This document shows, piece by piece, positions 1-9,122 of a stretch of DNA of 64,000 nt (positions within the stretch are counted from its first letter, which is position 1; every line of letters begins with the position of its first letter). The translations under genes and the position numbers were made by a program. The notes under the pieces were generated by a model. That model was not told the origin of the DNA. It did no database searches and saw only the letters and a list, made by a program, of their open reading frames with translations. This DNA comes from Pinibacter aurantiacus (GTDB lineage: Bacteria > Bacteroidota > Bacteroidia > Chitinophagales > Chitinophagaceae): positions 1-64,000 of the forward strand of contig NZ_JAHSPG010000018.1 of assembly GCF_019130065.1 (NCBI RefSeq). The letters run 5' to 3'.

Positions 1-16
1 AATTATTAATTTTTCT

Positions 17-529
17 CTACCGTTTCTTCCCCTCATTCCCTCTATGCAACATAATGTCTCTGTCGAAAAGGTAAATGCCGCCTTTGTCTTCTCCTACAAG
101 AACCAGTTTGTCGTTTAGGGTTCTGGCAAGATGTTCTTCTTCAATTTGTTCGTTCACGTACCACTGCAGAAAGTTGTGCGTGGCATAATCTCTTTCATTA
201 AGCGCCATGCCCACCAGCTCGTTAATATTTTCCGAAACAATGATCTCATGTTTTAAAAATTCTTCGAACACCCGTTGAAGAGAGAGGAAGGTAATGATCG
301 GCTGCTCCAACGCGGGAACGATGGCAAAACCGCCACGCTCGTTAATGTAACGGATCAGTTTTAACATGTGCATTCTCTCTTCATCAGATTGCGTGTAAAA
401 AAAGTTTGTAACGCCGTCAAGTCCGGGCTGGATCTCAGCCCAGCTGGCCATTGCCAGGTATGCCTGTGAGCTTTCGGCTTCCAGCTGTACCTGCCTGTTC
501 AGGGCCTCTTGCATTGTTTTTGATAGCAT
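17..529 (-). CDS. ftnA: Non-heme bacterial ferritin
   Basis: A 170-residue cytosolic iron-storage protein that would oxidise Fe(II) and store it in a 24-subunit cage. The length matches bacterial FtnA. Visible ferroxidase residues are E17 and Y24 in helix A and the E51-R-M-H54 motif in helix B. A further helix (about 90-130) carries the QIEEEH segment with more carboxylate ligands. The start is an ATG at 527-529. It is transcribed away from the oxidase operon that begins at 672, so the two share an intergenic region of about 140 bp. An AATTATTAATT-type repeat begins just past its stop codon at the window edge. Confidence 0.93.
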   Translation of the reverse strand: MLSKTMQEALNRQVQLEAESSQAYLAMASWAEIQPGLDGVTNFFYTQSDEERMHMLKLIRYINERGGFAIVPALEQPIITFLSLQRVFEEFLKHEIIVSENINELVGMALNERDYATHNFLQWYVNEQIEEEHLARTLNDKLVLVGEDKGGIYLFDRDIMLHRGNEGKKR

Positions 530-671
530 GGGTTAATTTTTACTAAACAATATACTCAATTGTGTGCTTTTAGGGTTACGATATCCGTTAATCTTTTTTG
601 GAAAAAACACAACAAATGGTGAACTGTTCAGGAAGTTTTTTGTTACACTCAATTATGTAATAAACACACTT

Positions 672-800
672 ATGGATTCCAATCAAGACTTTCCTGAGAA
701 ATTCGTCCCACGCGGCGCTGTTGCCTTCTTTTCATTGCTTGTCGCCCTGGGTCTCATCATTTGGTTTACTATATACTTTATCATGCTTTACCGCAGCTAA
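672..800 (+). CDS. Small membrane subunit of ba3-type cytochrome c oxidase (IIa/CbaD-like)
   Basis: A 42-residue protein with one transmembrane helix (about residues 15-38) and a short charged N-terminus. The ATG at 672 is preferred over an upstream GTG at 564, because the longer N-terminus adds nothing recognisable. It lies 11 bp before the CuA subunit gene, and the order small subunit, subunit II, subunit I is that of the Thermus ba3 oxidase cbaDBA operon. In that enzyme the one-helix subunit IIa replaces a missing helix of subunit II. Function is inferred mainly from size, topology and gene order, since a sequence this short has little family signal. Confidence 0.72.
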   Translation: MDSNQDFPEKFVPRGAVAFFSLLVALGLIIWFTIYFIMLYRS

Positions 801-811
801 AACAATTTACT

Positions 812-1264
812 ATGCTGGATAAATTCGAAAGAACAGTAATAGGAGTGGCGCTGCTGGTGTCTGCGCTATTTATATTTTGCCTTTTCTATGCCATGGGGGC
901 AAAAAAGGGGAACGTTACCGAATGTCTTCCCTACGATAAATCGTACGAAGATGCCCGCGTGAGCCAGCTGGATAAAAATACTTACCAGGTTTTTTATGTT
1001 GCCCGCATGTGGAACTTTGAACCTTCAGTTGTGTACATCCCTGTAGGCAGTGAGGTTGACTTTTTTGTCACGTCAAAAGATGTGGTGCACGGCTTTGAAA
1101 TCTCCGAGAAAAATGTAAACCTGATGGGCGTACAGGGTGCCGTGGCAAAAACAACGGTAAAGTTTGACAAGCCCGGCGTCTACAAAGTAACCTGTCACGA
1201 ATTCTGCGGCACGGGCCACCAGAACATGCAGGCCGAAGTAATCGTTAACTATCCTTCAAAATAA
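812..1264 (+). CDS. Cytochrome c oxidase subunit II, ba3 type (CuA)
   Basis: A 150-residue membrane-anchored cupredoxin that accepts electrons from cytochrome c at the binuclear CuA centre. There is a single N-terminal helix (about 8-28), not the usual two, as in ba3-type subunit II. CuA ligands are all present: H93 (in VVHGF), C128, E130, C132, H136 and M139. The start at 812 is chosen because it gives a short charged N-terminus before the helix. An in-frame upstream start at 761 would overlap the small-subunit gene by 40 bp. It is 7 bp upstream of subunit I and translated with it. Confidence 0.92.
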   Translation: MLDKFERTVIGVALLVSALFIFCLFYAMGAKKGNVTECLPYDKSYEDARVSQLDKNTYQVFYVARMWNFEPSVVYIPVGSEVDFFVTSKDVVHGFEISEKNVNLMGVQGAVAKTTVKFDKPGVYKVTCHEFCGTGHQNMQAEVIVNYPSK

Positions 1265-1271
1265 CCACAAC

Positions 1272-2960
1272 ATGCACTTAAGTAAACCCATAAGAAATAT
1301 TATTCTCATCGAGCTTTTTGTACCCGTACTATTACTGACCATCGGCATTTACCACGGCCTGATGCAGGTTATTTACAGGGCAGGCGTTATTCACCAATCG
1401 TCATTTGCAAAACTTGATTATTACCAGGGGCTTACGCTGCATGGAGTTATCAATGCAATTGTGCTGACCACTTTTTTTGCAGTAGCATTTGGTCACGCCA
1501 CCATTGCTTTTCATTTAAAAAAAGAACCCAATTATAGAGCATCCATGCTTTCGCTGTGCCTGATGGTTGGTGGAACTTTGATGGCCGCCTGGGCCATGTT
1601 GATGGGCAAGGCTTCCGTGTTGTATACGTTTTACGCGCCGCTAAAAGCACATCCGCTCTTTTACCTTGGAACAGCATTGCTCATAGTCGGTTCATGGGTA
1701 GCCTTCTTTGACTGGGTAAGCATTTATACAAAATGGAAAAAAGACAATACCGAAGTAAATACGCCACTCGCTGTTTTGGGCACGCTCATTAATTTCACCA
1801 TATGGTTCGTTTGTACACTGGCCGTTGCATATGAAGTGCTCGTGCTGCTGATCCCCTGGTCGATGGGATGGACGCCAACCGTCAACGTTTCGCTCACAAG
1901 AACATTGTTCTGGTTCTTTGGGCACGCGCTGGTGTATTTCTGGTTACTGCCGGCTTACATCATGTTCTATACGATTTTACCAAAGTTAGCCGGAGGCAAA
2001 TTATACTCTGAGCTTGCAGGTCGCATTGCATTCTTCCTCTTCCTGTTGTTGTCAATTCCTATTGGTGTGCACCACCAGTTTGGAGATCCTGCCATTGGCA
2101 GAGGAATTAAACTTACACAATCCATTCTCACATTTGGCGTGGCCGTTCCCAGTTTTATTACCGCGTTTACCATTGCTGCTTCGCTTGAATATGCAGGCAG
2201 GAAAAGAGGCGCAAAGGGTTTGTGGAATTGGGTTTGGAAACTGCCTTTCTTTGATAAGAATGTTTACTTGTTTGGTTATCTCATCAACGGCTTGATACTG
2301 TTTATATTCGGAGGATTAACGGGCATTGTGAATGCCTCTTATTCACTTAACAACGTTATTCACAACACTGCATGGATACCGGGGCATTTTCACCTGACCG
2401 TTGCCGGGCCTGTGTTCCTTGCAATATTGGGCATGTCCATTTTTATGACTTCTCAACTTACCGGCAAGAAAATTTTTCTGCCAAAGATCAATACCATTGT
2501 TCCTTATTTGTGGACAGTGGGCGTTCTGATCTTTTCTACAGGACTCATGTGGGGCGGCCTTTTGGGCGAACCTCGCAGAACAAATCTCGGTCTTACTTAT
2601 CTCAATCCTGAGAGTGAATTGTACAATCCATATTGGGTAATTACAACCATGCTTGGTCTTGCCGGAGGTGGCATTATGTTCGCTGCAGGAGTTTTGTATT
2701 TCATTGTTTTCTTTGGCACTTTCCTAAGCAAACGTACCGCTGAGCCGGTTATTGATTTTCCCATCAGCGAAGTGTATCATACGGAGAAACGTATTCCCAT
2801 ATTCGACACTTTTCGTCCGTGGCTGGTAGCTATGGCGGTCATATTGTTTATGGCATATGTACCGGCCATTATGGATACGCTGAACAACAATGGTAAAAAG
2901 GCGCCGCCTTATTTGCCAACGGACCCTGCACCGGTAATATCAACGATTGAAAAGAAATGA
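1272..2960 (+). CDS. Cytochrome c oxidase subunit I, ba3 type
   Basis: The 562-residue catalytic haem-copper subunit, which reduces O2 to water and pumps protons. Ligands that can be read: H57 (low-spin haem, TLHG), H218 with crosslink partner Y222 (GHALVYFWLLPAY, CuB), H267-H268 (CuB, GVHHQFGD), and H372 and H374 (haem a3 and low-spin haem, PGHFHLT). The K-channel-type HALVYF signature, the length and the absence of a subunit III gene fit B-family (ba3) oxidases, not A-family. About 13 hydrophobic helices. Its last 4 bp (ATGA) overlap the SCO gene, so translation is probably coupled. Confidence 0.95.
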   Translation: MHLSKPIRNIILIELFVPVLLLTIGIYHGLMQVIYRAGVIHQSSFAKLDYYQGLTLHGVINAIVLTTFFAVAFGHATIAFHLKKEPNYRASMLSLCLMVGGTLMAAWAMLMGKASVLYTFYAPLKAHPLFYLGTALLIVGSWVAFFDWVSIYTKWKKDNTEVNTPLAVLGTLINFTIWFVCTLAVAYEVLVLLIPWSMGWTPTVNVSLTRTLFWFFGHALVYFWLLPAYIMFYTILPKLAGGKLYSELAGRIAFFLFLLLSIPIGVHHQFGDPAIGRGIKLTQSILTFGVAVPSFITAFTIAASLEYAGRKRGAKGLWNWVWKLPFFDKNVYLFGYLINGLILFIFGGLTGIVNASYSLNNVIHNTAWIPGHFHLTVAGPVFLAILGMSIFMTSQLTGKKIFLPKINTIVPYLWTVGVLIFSTGLMWGGLLGEPRRTNLGLTYLNPESELYNPYWVITTMLGLAGGGIMFAAGVLYFIVFFGTFLSKRTAEPVIDFPISEVYHTEKRIPIFDTFRPWLVAMAVILFMAYVPAIMDTLNNNGKKAPPYLPTDPAPVISTIEKK

Positions 2961-3610
2961 ATAAACTGTACCGGTATATATTGAGTTCATGGAAAGCCTT
3001 TGTGGTGCTGATTTTGGTGCTGCCGTTACTTGCTTATACCGTTGTGAACTGGTTGGAAAATAAGTACAGTCCGCTGCCATACAAAGGCATCGATGATAAT
3101 TGGGTGAGTAAGAAAAATGCAGTCGTGCTAATGCCGTTTTCATTTATAGATCAACAACACAAAGTGTACAACTCTGATGCGATAAAAGGTAAGATCACGG
3201 TTGCGAATTTCTTTTTTTCATCTTGCCCAACGATATGTCCTGATATGTTCAGGCACATCAAAAAAGTGAGTAAAGCATATGTGAATGCAAGTGATGTAAA
3301 GTTCGTTTCTTTTACCGTAGACCCTGAGCACGACACGCCGGAAAGACTGGATGCCTACGGCAAATTGAACGACATAGATCCTGCACAGTGGAAGTTATTG
3401 ACGGGGGATAAAAAAGATCTGTATCGCCTTGCACGAAAGGGTTTCTACATCACAGCGACAGAAGGGGATGGCGGGCCGGAAGATTTTATTCACAGTGATA
3501 GATTGGTGTTGATTGACAGAGATCAATTCATTCGTGGTTATTATGACGGAACGTCTGACAAAGACATTCAATTACTGATTAACGATATTAAAAAGCTGCA
3601 AAATGATTAA
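2957..3610 (+). CDS. SCO1/SenC/PrrC family copper chaperone
   Basis: A 217-residue thioredoxin-fold protein anchored by an N-terminal helix (about 14-33) with a periplasmic domain. It delivers copper to the CuA site of oxidase subunit II. Copper ligands are the C90-P-T-I-C94 motif and H179 (in FIHSDR). The DPEHDTPE segment is also typical of SCO proteins. It overlaps the subunit I gene by 4 bp and the following cytochrome c gene by 8 bp, so it belongs to the oxidase operon, where it would assemble CuA. Confidence 0.93.
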   Translation: MNKLYRYILSSWKAFVVLILVLPLLAYTVVNWLENKYSPLPYKGIDDNWVSKKNAVVLMPFSFIDQQHKVYNSDAIKGKITVANFFFSSCPTICPDMFRHIKKVSKAYVNASDVKFVSFTVDPEHDTPERLDAYGKLNDIDPAQWKLLTGDKKDLYRLARKGFYITATEGDGGPEDFIHSDRLVLIDRDQFIRGYYDGTSDKDIQLLINDIKKLQND

Positions 3611-4172
3611 CGCTTTAAAGTATTTCCCCGGCAAATATTTTGCAATACTAATGGTGATGGTTACATGTTTTTTGTTTCTTGCGAGGCAACATTCTTTTGC
3701 GCAAAATGTAAGTGCAGATGAAGGCAAAAAACTCTTCCAGGGTCGTTGTGCATCCTGCCATAATGTAAACAAAACTTTAACCGGCCCGGCACTGGCAAAA
3801 GTGGATGAACGCCATTCTATGCCCTGGATCATCAGCTTTGTAAAAGGCTCACAGGCCATGGTAAAAAGTGGCGACAAGGAGGCTCTCGATGTGTTTAACA
3901 AACACAACCAGATCGTTATGCCCGACCACCCGGATCTAAGTGATAACCAAATCGAAAGCATTGTGGCATACATAAAAACTGAGGCAAAAAATCCGGTGGC
4001 CGATGCGGCTCCTTTTGCCCGGCCAGGTAAAAAAGTACTGCACAGAATGCCCTTATCCATTTATAATTACCCGTTTATGATAGGCTATGTGGCGCTGATC
4101 CTTTTGATGATCGGCGTATTAATTTCACTTGTGAATATTAAAAGTTACGAAAGTCATGTGCATCCTGAATAA
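3603..4172 (+). CDS. Membrane-anchored monohaem cytochrome c
   Basis: 189 residues with an N-terminal signal segment (about 12-33, ending near HSFAQ), one class I cytochrome c domain and a C-terminal transmembrane helix (about 155-176). The haem attachment site is C49-A-S-C52-H53 and the likely axial methionine is M106 (IVMPDHPDL). As the last gene of the ba3 operon and overlapping SCO by 8 bp, it is probably the tethered electron donor to the CuA centre. A fixed membrane donor would replace a soluble cytochrome c; this partnership is inference from the gene order. Confidence 0.9.
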   Translation: MINALKYFPGKYFAILMVMVTCFLFLARQHSFAQNVSADEGKKLFQGRCASCHNVNKTLTGPALAKVDERHSMPWIISFVKGSQAMVKSGDKEALDVFNKHNQIVMPDHPDLSDNQIESIVAYIKTEAKNPVADAAPFARPGKKVLHRMPLSIYNYPFMIGYVALILLMIGVLISLVNIKSYESHVHPE

Positions 4173-4349
4173 CATTTATTAACTTAGTACAACCTATTGT
4201 TAAACCGGCCTGTTTAACCAAATTATCACATTTTAGTTTCTAGATTTACATACAACATTTACAACAACGATTAGCCGGCTATAGTCTCCTGTTTTATTTA
4301 CCCGTACTGCATTGGAAACATATTCTCTGAATGTGAAAAATAATACACT

Positions 4350-4742
4350 ATGACTATACAAATCAATGACAATCGCAGGTTGCACGATCTGCAACTCGAG
4401 TTCAGCAAGACCTTTCCATTTTTGAAAATTGAGTTTTTCAAGAAAAAACACAGTGACAGACAACTTTCAAAAACGCACCTGGTAGAAACAGGTAGCCAAT
4501 GTGTCTGCGATGTACGCAAATCGCATGAAGAAGGTGTGCTGGAAATTACTTCGACCATGACAGTCGAACAATTTGAGTCTTCATTTGTAAAACAATTTAG
4601 TCTTCCTGTACAGGTGTTTCGCAAGGCAGGCAGACTTTGGAGAGAGACCACGTTAACAAGTATGTGGACACTTCATGAGCAAAATGAACATGGAAAGCAG
4701 ATAAATAGGGCGAAGGATGAACGTCCAGAACTTTTTTGGTAG
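4350..4742 (+). CDS. Conserved Bacteroidota small protein of unknown function
   Basis: A 130-residue soluble protein without signal peptide or membrane helices. Blocks that look conserved are FPFLKIEFFKKKH near the N-terminus and PVQVFRKAGRLWRETT followed by WTLHEQN near the C-terminus. I recognise this arrangement from uncharacterised Bacteroidota proteins but know no function. ATG start at 4350, after about 180 bp that hold no other gene. A clear hairpin terminator lies about 50 bp downstream. It may be transcribed with the oxidase operon or independently; the gap favours its own promoter. Confidence 0.75.
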   Translation: MTIQINDNRRLHDLQLEFSKTFPFLKIEFFKKKHSDRQLSKTHLVETGSQCVCDVRKSHEEGVLEITSTMTVEQFESSFVKQFSLPVQVFRKAGRLWRETTLTSMWTLHEQNEHGKQINRAKDERPELFW

Positions 4743-4794
4743 TCATTTGTAATATTTTAATACTAATTAGGCATTAAACCTTTCCAATTTATAG

Positions 4795-4825
4795 AGCATA
4801 TCCTTTAACCTGGATATGCTTTTTT
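4795..4825 (+). terminator. Rho-independent terminator after the 130-aa gene
   Basis: Perfect 9-bp stem AGCATATCC (4795-4803) / GGATATGCT (4812-4820) with an 8-nt loop, followed directly by a T-run (4820-4825). Confidence 0.85.
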
Positions 4826-5142
4826 ATGTGCCTGTGTGATCCATTGATTTGAGGTTGGGTAATATGTTGTTTCGGGGTTTTAAAATACCCATAGTGAAAA
4901 TATTATAGTAACTAAACAATAACATTTACACGAAATGTCGTTTTTTTGCGCGATCATTACATGATTTGAGTCTTTTCTATTGATTTTTATTGTCTACCGG
5001 AGGATAAAATTAGAATACAAGTGTTTTGATGTAATTCAAAAAATTGTATTTTGTAACAGCTTCAAGTTTCCTAGTACAAAAACCAGGTTTTTCGCCTTAT
5101 CCAGGTCCTGTGTGTCCCTATTAATGCTATAAAATTTTTGGT
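4826..5142. other. AT-rich intergenic region upstream of the T9SS protein gene
   Basis: About 317 bp without a plausible gene on either strand. It must contain the promoter of the 5143 gene, but I see no convincing TAnnTTTG element. No iterated repeat word is present, unlike most other gaps of this size in the window. Confidence 0.5.
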
Positions 5143-7482
5143 ATGAGGAAACTATACATCTTACTTCTATGCTTACTTATCACATTACATTCCTCAACGC
5201 TGCTGGCCGCTAACATCACGTGGACAGGAAGCACAGGTGGAGACTGGAACGATCCGTCCAATTGGTCAACTGCAACTGTTCCGGGAGCGGGAGACAATGT
5301 GACGTTTAACAGTAGCGTAACTGTGACAATGGATGATCTGACTATCGGTATCGCATCACTGAAGGTGACTGGCAACAGCAATGTAATTTTCACTTCCGCA
5401 GGCATCACTGAGTTTACTGTTTCTGCAGCTACAAATGCTTTGGCGATAGACAATGGTTCTTCGCTCAAAACATTTACCAGCGGCACTGTAGATGACGATT
5501 TTGGTATTCATTTGAGTCTTCTGACCGGATCTTCGGGAGTTATTAATGGAACTTTTACAATGGAAGCCAATGATGATCCTTACCTGGGATGGGGATCAAG
5601 TTTGACAATAAATACCGGTGCAACACTAGCAGTAAACGGTACCCTGACAATGAATCCGCATGCGGGTGTTATTGAGTCGACAACTGCCAATTTGATTTTT
5701 AACACGGGCTCCAATTATATTCACAACATGGACGCGGGAATAATTCCTTCTGCCACTTGGGATGCCGCTTCTACTTTGCAGCTGACAGGCTTAATATACA
5801 GGGTGCCTGATTTTGGAAGCGCCGCGTTGTCTCTGGGAAATGTTATTATAAACACACCCAATGTTTCGTCTCTTAATCAGTTCATATTTTCTCTGAATTT
5901 GCCCAACACGACAGTGATAAAGGGAAATTTAAGCGTCGTTAATTTCAACAATCTGACATTGGTTTTACTTACAGACGTTACCGGTGTTCCCGGTTTAGTT
6001 ACGGTAAATAAAAATTTTGTACTTAGCTCGAATTCTGCAGTACAGTTGGCATATTCAGGCTTCTCTTATGAAAATAATGACTATACGCTGCAGGTAAATG
6101 GCGATTATATACAGTCTGCCGGCGCTTTTTCTTTGCAGGGAAATAATAGTGTGACGGGTACCAGCAAACTAGCAATCAAGGGTAATTTTGTTCAAACGGG
6201 TGGGCAGTTTACGAGCAGCAGTACTGCGACCAGTGCTACAGATAATTTATTCATTGTTGAGTTTAACGGAAATGCTGCGCAAACTATTTCCAGCTCTGCC
6301 AACACCATTGACAATGCCGCTAACATGGTGGCGCTACGCATTAATAATACATCAGGCGGAGTAAGTTTGTCGAGTGCATTAAATGTAGGACGACTTGATT
6401 TGCAATCCGGTGTTCTTTCGACAAATGTTGCAAACTCCCTCATCATTAACAGTACAAACAATACACAGGGTGTTACCAATGCTTCTTCTGCCAGCTACAT
6501 TGCCGGTCCAGTTACGAGAAGGACAAATTCTACTGCTGCATACCTGTTTCCAACCGGACAGAACGGTTTCTACAGGCCCATTGAAATTATTCCAAACTCA
6601 GCAACGCCCTCTACATATACAGCAACTTATTTCAGAGCAGCAAATGGTTCTCCTGTTGCCAGCCCACTTACAAAAATTGCCGTTACCGGATATTGGGGCG
6701 TAGGAAGAATTTCCGGAAGCGATGCAGTTGTGCAGCTTGCCCTGAGCGGAGAGGCTGTTCCGGGTTCGGCAGCTAATAGCGTGTTGGTGGTTGCCGGTTA
6801 CAATGGAACACAATGGAGCAGTTTGCTGGGTTCAAACGGTACGTCCATTTCTCCGGGTAATGCCGTAAATGGAACAGCAAAATCTGACATACAAAGCAAT
6901 TTCAACTTATTTACATTCGGCGTTGTCGGAGGCGATCCGTTGCCAATCATACTGCTTGATTTCACCGCTACAAAATCCGGTTCTTCTGCTAACCTGAAAT
7001 GGAAAGTTGATCCGGTTGATATACCTCAATCAGTTGAAATCCTGAAATCCACCAATGGTCGCGACTTTGCAAAAGTGGGCACTGTTGCCGGTGTTGACAA
7101 CGTTACCACTTATAGCTATACAGATCCTTTAAGCGATGGCAACAACTATTATCGTTTGCGCATGATCGATAAAGATGGTTCTGTAGTGTACAGTAAAGTG
7201 GCTGCGATTATTAACCAGGCAAATGGATTTGCGATCACCGGTTTTGCTCCAACCCTGGTTACAAGAAACGTGAAACTGAATGTTAGTGCCGGTTCTGGTG
7301 GTACAATGGATCTGTACATCACCGATATGTCCGGAAAAATATGGCGCAAATTAGGCGTTCAGCTTTCAACCGGCAATAATGAACAGCAGCTTGATCTGTC
7401 TGACCTAAGTGCCGGCGTGTACCAGGTATTCGGTTATATGAACGGCGAGAAGACAGGTGTGATAAGGTTTGTAAAGCAGTAG
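5143..7482 (+). CDS. Large secreted repeat-rich protein with type IX secretion sorting domain
   Basis: 779 residues with an N-terminal signal peptide (hydrophobic core about 4-21, ending near LLAA). The mature start (WTGSTGGDWNDPSNW) is typical of beta-helix/adhesin-like secreted Bacteroidota proteins. The long middle part is Gly/Ser/Thr/Asn-rich beta structure with repeated NGTFT/NGTLT- and VNGDYIQS-like phrases. From about 590 there is a fibronectin-like module (LKWKVD...VEILKSTNGRDF). The end is a T9SS type A sorting domain (MDLYITDMSGKIWRK ... LDLSDLSAGVYQV ... IRFVKQ). It should be exported by the Por machinery and attached to or released from the surface. No enzymatic motif is seen; a structural or adhesive role is inference. 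Confidence 0.88.
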   Translation: MRKLYILLLCLLITLHSSTLLAANITWTGSTGGDWNDPSNWSTATVPGAGDNVTFNSSVTVTMDDLTIGIASLKVTGNSNVIFTSAGITEFTVSAATNALAIDNGSSLKTFTSGTVDDDFGIHLSLLTGSSGVINGTFTMEANDDPYLGWGSSLTINTGATLAVNGTLTMNPHAGVIESTTANLIFNTGSNYIHNMDAGIIPSATWDAASTLQLTGLIYRVPDFGSAALSLGNVIINTPNVSSLNQFIFSLNLPNTTVIKGNLSVVNFNNLTLVLLTDVTGVPGLVTVNKNFVLSSNSAVQLAYSGFSYENNDYTLQVNGDYIQSAGAFSLQGNNSVTGTSKLAIKGNFVQTGGQFTSSSTATSATDNLFIVEFNGNAAQTISSSANTIDNAANMVALRINNTSGGVSLSSALNVGRLDLQSGVLSTNVANSLIINSTNNTQGVTNASSASYIAGPVTRRTNSTAAYLFPTGQNGFYRPIEIIPNSATPSTYTATYFRAANGSPVASPLTKIAVTGYWGVGRISGSDAVVQLALSGEAVPGSAANSVLVVAGYNGTQWSSLLGSNGTSISPGNAVNGTAKSDIQSNFNLFTFGVVGGDPLPIILLDFTATKSGSSANLKWKVDPVDIPQSVEILKSTNGRDFAKVGTVAGVDNVTTYSYTDPLSDGNNYYRLRMIDKDGSVVYSKVAAIINQANGFAITGFAPTLVTRNVKLNVSAGSGGTMDLYITDMSGKIWRKLGVQLSTGNNEQQLDLSDLSAGVYQVFGYMNGEKTGVIRFVKQ

Positions 7483-7513
7483 GGAAGTGAAAAGTAAAAA
7501 GTTAAAAATCCAG

Positions 7514-7582
7514 GCACTCTAAGTAAGATTAGAGTGCTAATAAATCAAAAGGGAGTTCGATGTATTTCGAACTCCCTTTTTG
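7514..7582. terminator. Pair of hairpins between convergent genes (bidirectional terminator)
   Basis: Two hairpins separate the convergent 5143 and mqnE genes. The first is GCACTCTAA (7514-7522) / TTAGAGTGC (7529-7537). The second is GGGAGTTCGA (7551-7560) / TCGAACTCCC (7567-7576), flanked by AAAA on the left and TTTTT on the right, so it can work on both strands. Confidence 0.85.
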
Positions 7583-7602
7583 ATTTTTTACTTTTGAATT
7601 TA

Positions 7603-8787
7603 TTAGTTCAGCAGCGGATTCACCTCGATCTCTTTCAAATCAATATCAGAATAATCCCTGATCTCGTTGTACAAAGTGTCTCTTTCAACAGGTTGACGTT
7701 TTACCTGTTTGATCAATGCTACCATTTCAGCAGTACTCATTACAGGCGTTTGTTCTTCGCTTCCTGCCATTGAGTAGATCTTTGTAGAATCATCAATGGT
7801 GCCGTCGATATCGTTTACACCGAACGCAAGCGACAATTGGGCGTTTTTGCGGCCCAGCATTGGCCAATAAGCTTTCAGGTGAGGGAAGTTGTCCATGTAT
7901 AACCTGGCAATCGCGTAAAGCCTCATATCTTCCGTTACGGAGCTTTCCGGTACATTGCTCATATCATTTTGTTTGTTGCGGAACTTCAGCGGAATGAATG
8001 TATTGAATCCGCCTGTTTTGTCCTGCAGACTGCGCAATCTTTCCATATGATCAATGCGGTGATGGAATTTTTCAATATGGCCATACAGCATTGTCGCATT
8101 GGAATGCATGCCTAGTTTGTGTGCCGCTTCATGAATGGCCAGCCAGCCAGCCGCATCCACTTTGTCTTCACAGATCTGTGTGCGGATCTCTGGTGCAAAT
8201 ATTTCTGCGCCCCCGCCCGGCAATGATTGCAGGCCCGCTTCGTGCAGGAACTTCATGCCTTCCTCTATTGTCATTTTTGCCTTGCGGAACATGTAATCAA
8301 GCTCTACCGCTGTAAAACCTTTTACGTGAAGGTCCGGGCGATGTGCCTTGATTTTTTGCAGAAGATCTGCGAAGAAGTTTAGATTCAGTTTTGGATGAAC
8401 ACCACCAACGATGTGCACTTCCGTAACCGGTTTGCCATCGTATTTTTTAACGATGTTCAGCATGTCATCAGTCGTCAGTTCCCAGCCTTCTTCACGATGT
8501 GCATACAAGCGTGAGTAGGAGCAGAACTTGCATGAAAACACGCAAACGTTCGTGGGTTCAATATGAAAGTTGCGGTTGAAATATGTTTTGTTGCCATGAA
8601 GTCTTTCGCGAACATGATTCGCCAAAGCGCCCACGAAAGGCAGGCTTCCTTTTTCAAAAAGTAAAACACCTTCTTCCTCGGTTATTCTTTCTTTATGGAT
8701 AATTTTCTCACCAATGCTTCGAAGTGCCTTTTCTTTTTCTGCTTCTATAATCTTTTCTATAGAAATTGTTGAGTCTGTAATAATCAT
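7603..8787 (-). CDS. mqnE: Aminodeoxyfutalosine synthase (radical SAM)
   Basis: A 394-residue cytosolic radical SAM enzyme of the futalosine route to menaquinone. It joins the MqnA product to an S-adenosylmethionine-derived adenosyl group. The [4Fe-4S] motif is C82-x3-C86-x2-C89 in PTNVCVFSCKFCSYSR, which resembles MqnE more than its paralogue MqnC. The IVGGVHP and LPGGGAEIF segments fit the SAM-binding barrel. The ATG at 8785-8787 is chosen over an upstream alternative start at 8889 because the extra 34 residues are low-complexity and lie in repeat-adjacent DNA. No other mqn gene is in the window, so the pathway is dispersed. Confidence 0.93.
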   Translation of the reverse strand: MIITDSTISIEKIIEAEKEKALRSIGEKIIHKERITEEEGVLLFEKGSLPFVGALANHVRERLHGNKTYFNRNFHIEPTNVCVFSCKFCSYSRLYAHREEGWELTTDDMLNIVKKYDGKPVTEVHIVGGVHPKLNLNFFADLLQKIKAHRPDLHVKGFTAVELDYMFRKAKMTIEEGMKFLHEAGLQSLPGGGAEIFAPEIRTQICEDKVDAAGWLAIHEAAHKLGMHSNATMLYGHIEKFHHRIDHMERLRSLQDKTGGFNTFIPLKFRNKQNDMSNVPESSVTEDMRLYAIARLYMDNFPHLKAYWPMLGRKNAQLSLAFGVNDIDGTIDDSTKIYSMAGSEEQTPVMSTAEMVALIKQVKRQPVERDTLYNEIRDYSDIDLKEIEVNPLLN

Positions 8788-8883
8788 CTTGTAAAGCTTT
8801 TTCTGGGGCGAAATTAAGGCATTTAAGTGAATGGTGTTAGGTAGGTTACAGGGAGCAGCAGGTCGTGGGTGTGAGATTTTTAT

Positions 8884-8980
8884 TACCACTAAGGCACTAA
8901 GGGCACAAGTTTCACTAAGAGTTGATCTAATTTCAGGTACTCCTTAGTGCGGCTAAGTGTCCTTAGTGCCTTAGTGGTAA
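8884..8980. repeat. CTAAG-word inverted repeat (copy 1 of 3)
   Basis: Left arm with iterated CACTAAG words (TACCACTAAGGCACTAAGG...) and right arm its reverse complement (...CCTTAGTGCCTTAGTGGTA), separated by about 45 bp of unique sequence. Related copies occur at 44030-44145 and 44826-44942. It occupies most of the 335-bp gap between mqnE and the transporter gene; the rest of that gap shows nothing else. Confidence 0.85.
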
Positions 8981-9122
8981 ATCTTGCCCACCGACACTAT
9001 TGTATGTTCAATTTTCATAATGTGCGATACACGTTCAAACCAACCCAAAGGACGCTGTGTCTTTTTTTTGCCATTTCCCATTATTTACTATCTTGACCCC
9101 TTTATTCTATCAAACTGCATAC

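Noticed and set aside
8884-8980. Iterated words considered as a CRISPR array
   Set aside because: The words are adjacent or inverted, with no regularly spaced unique spacers and no cas genes.
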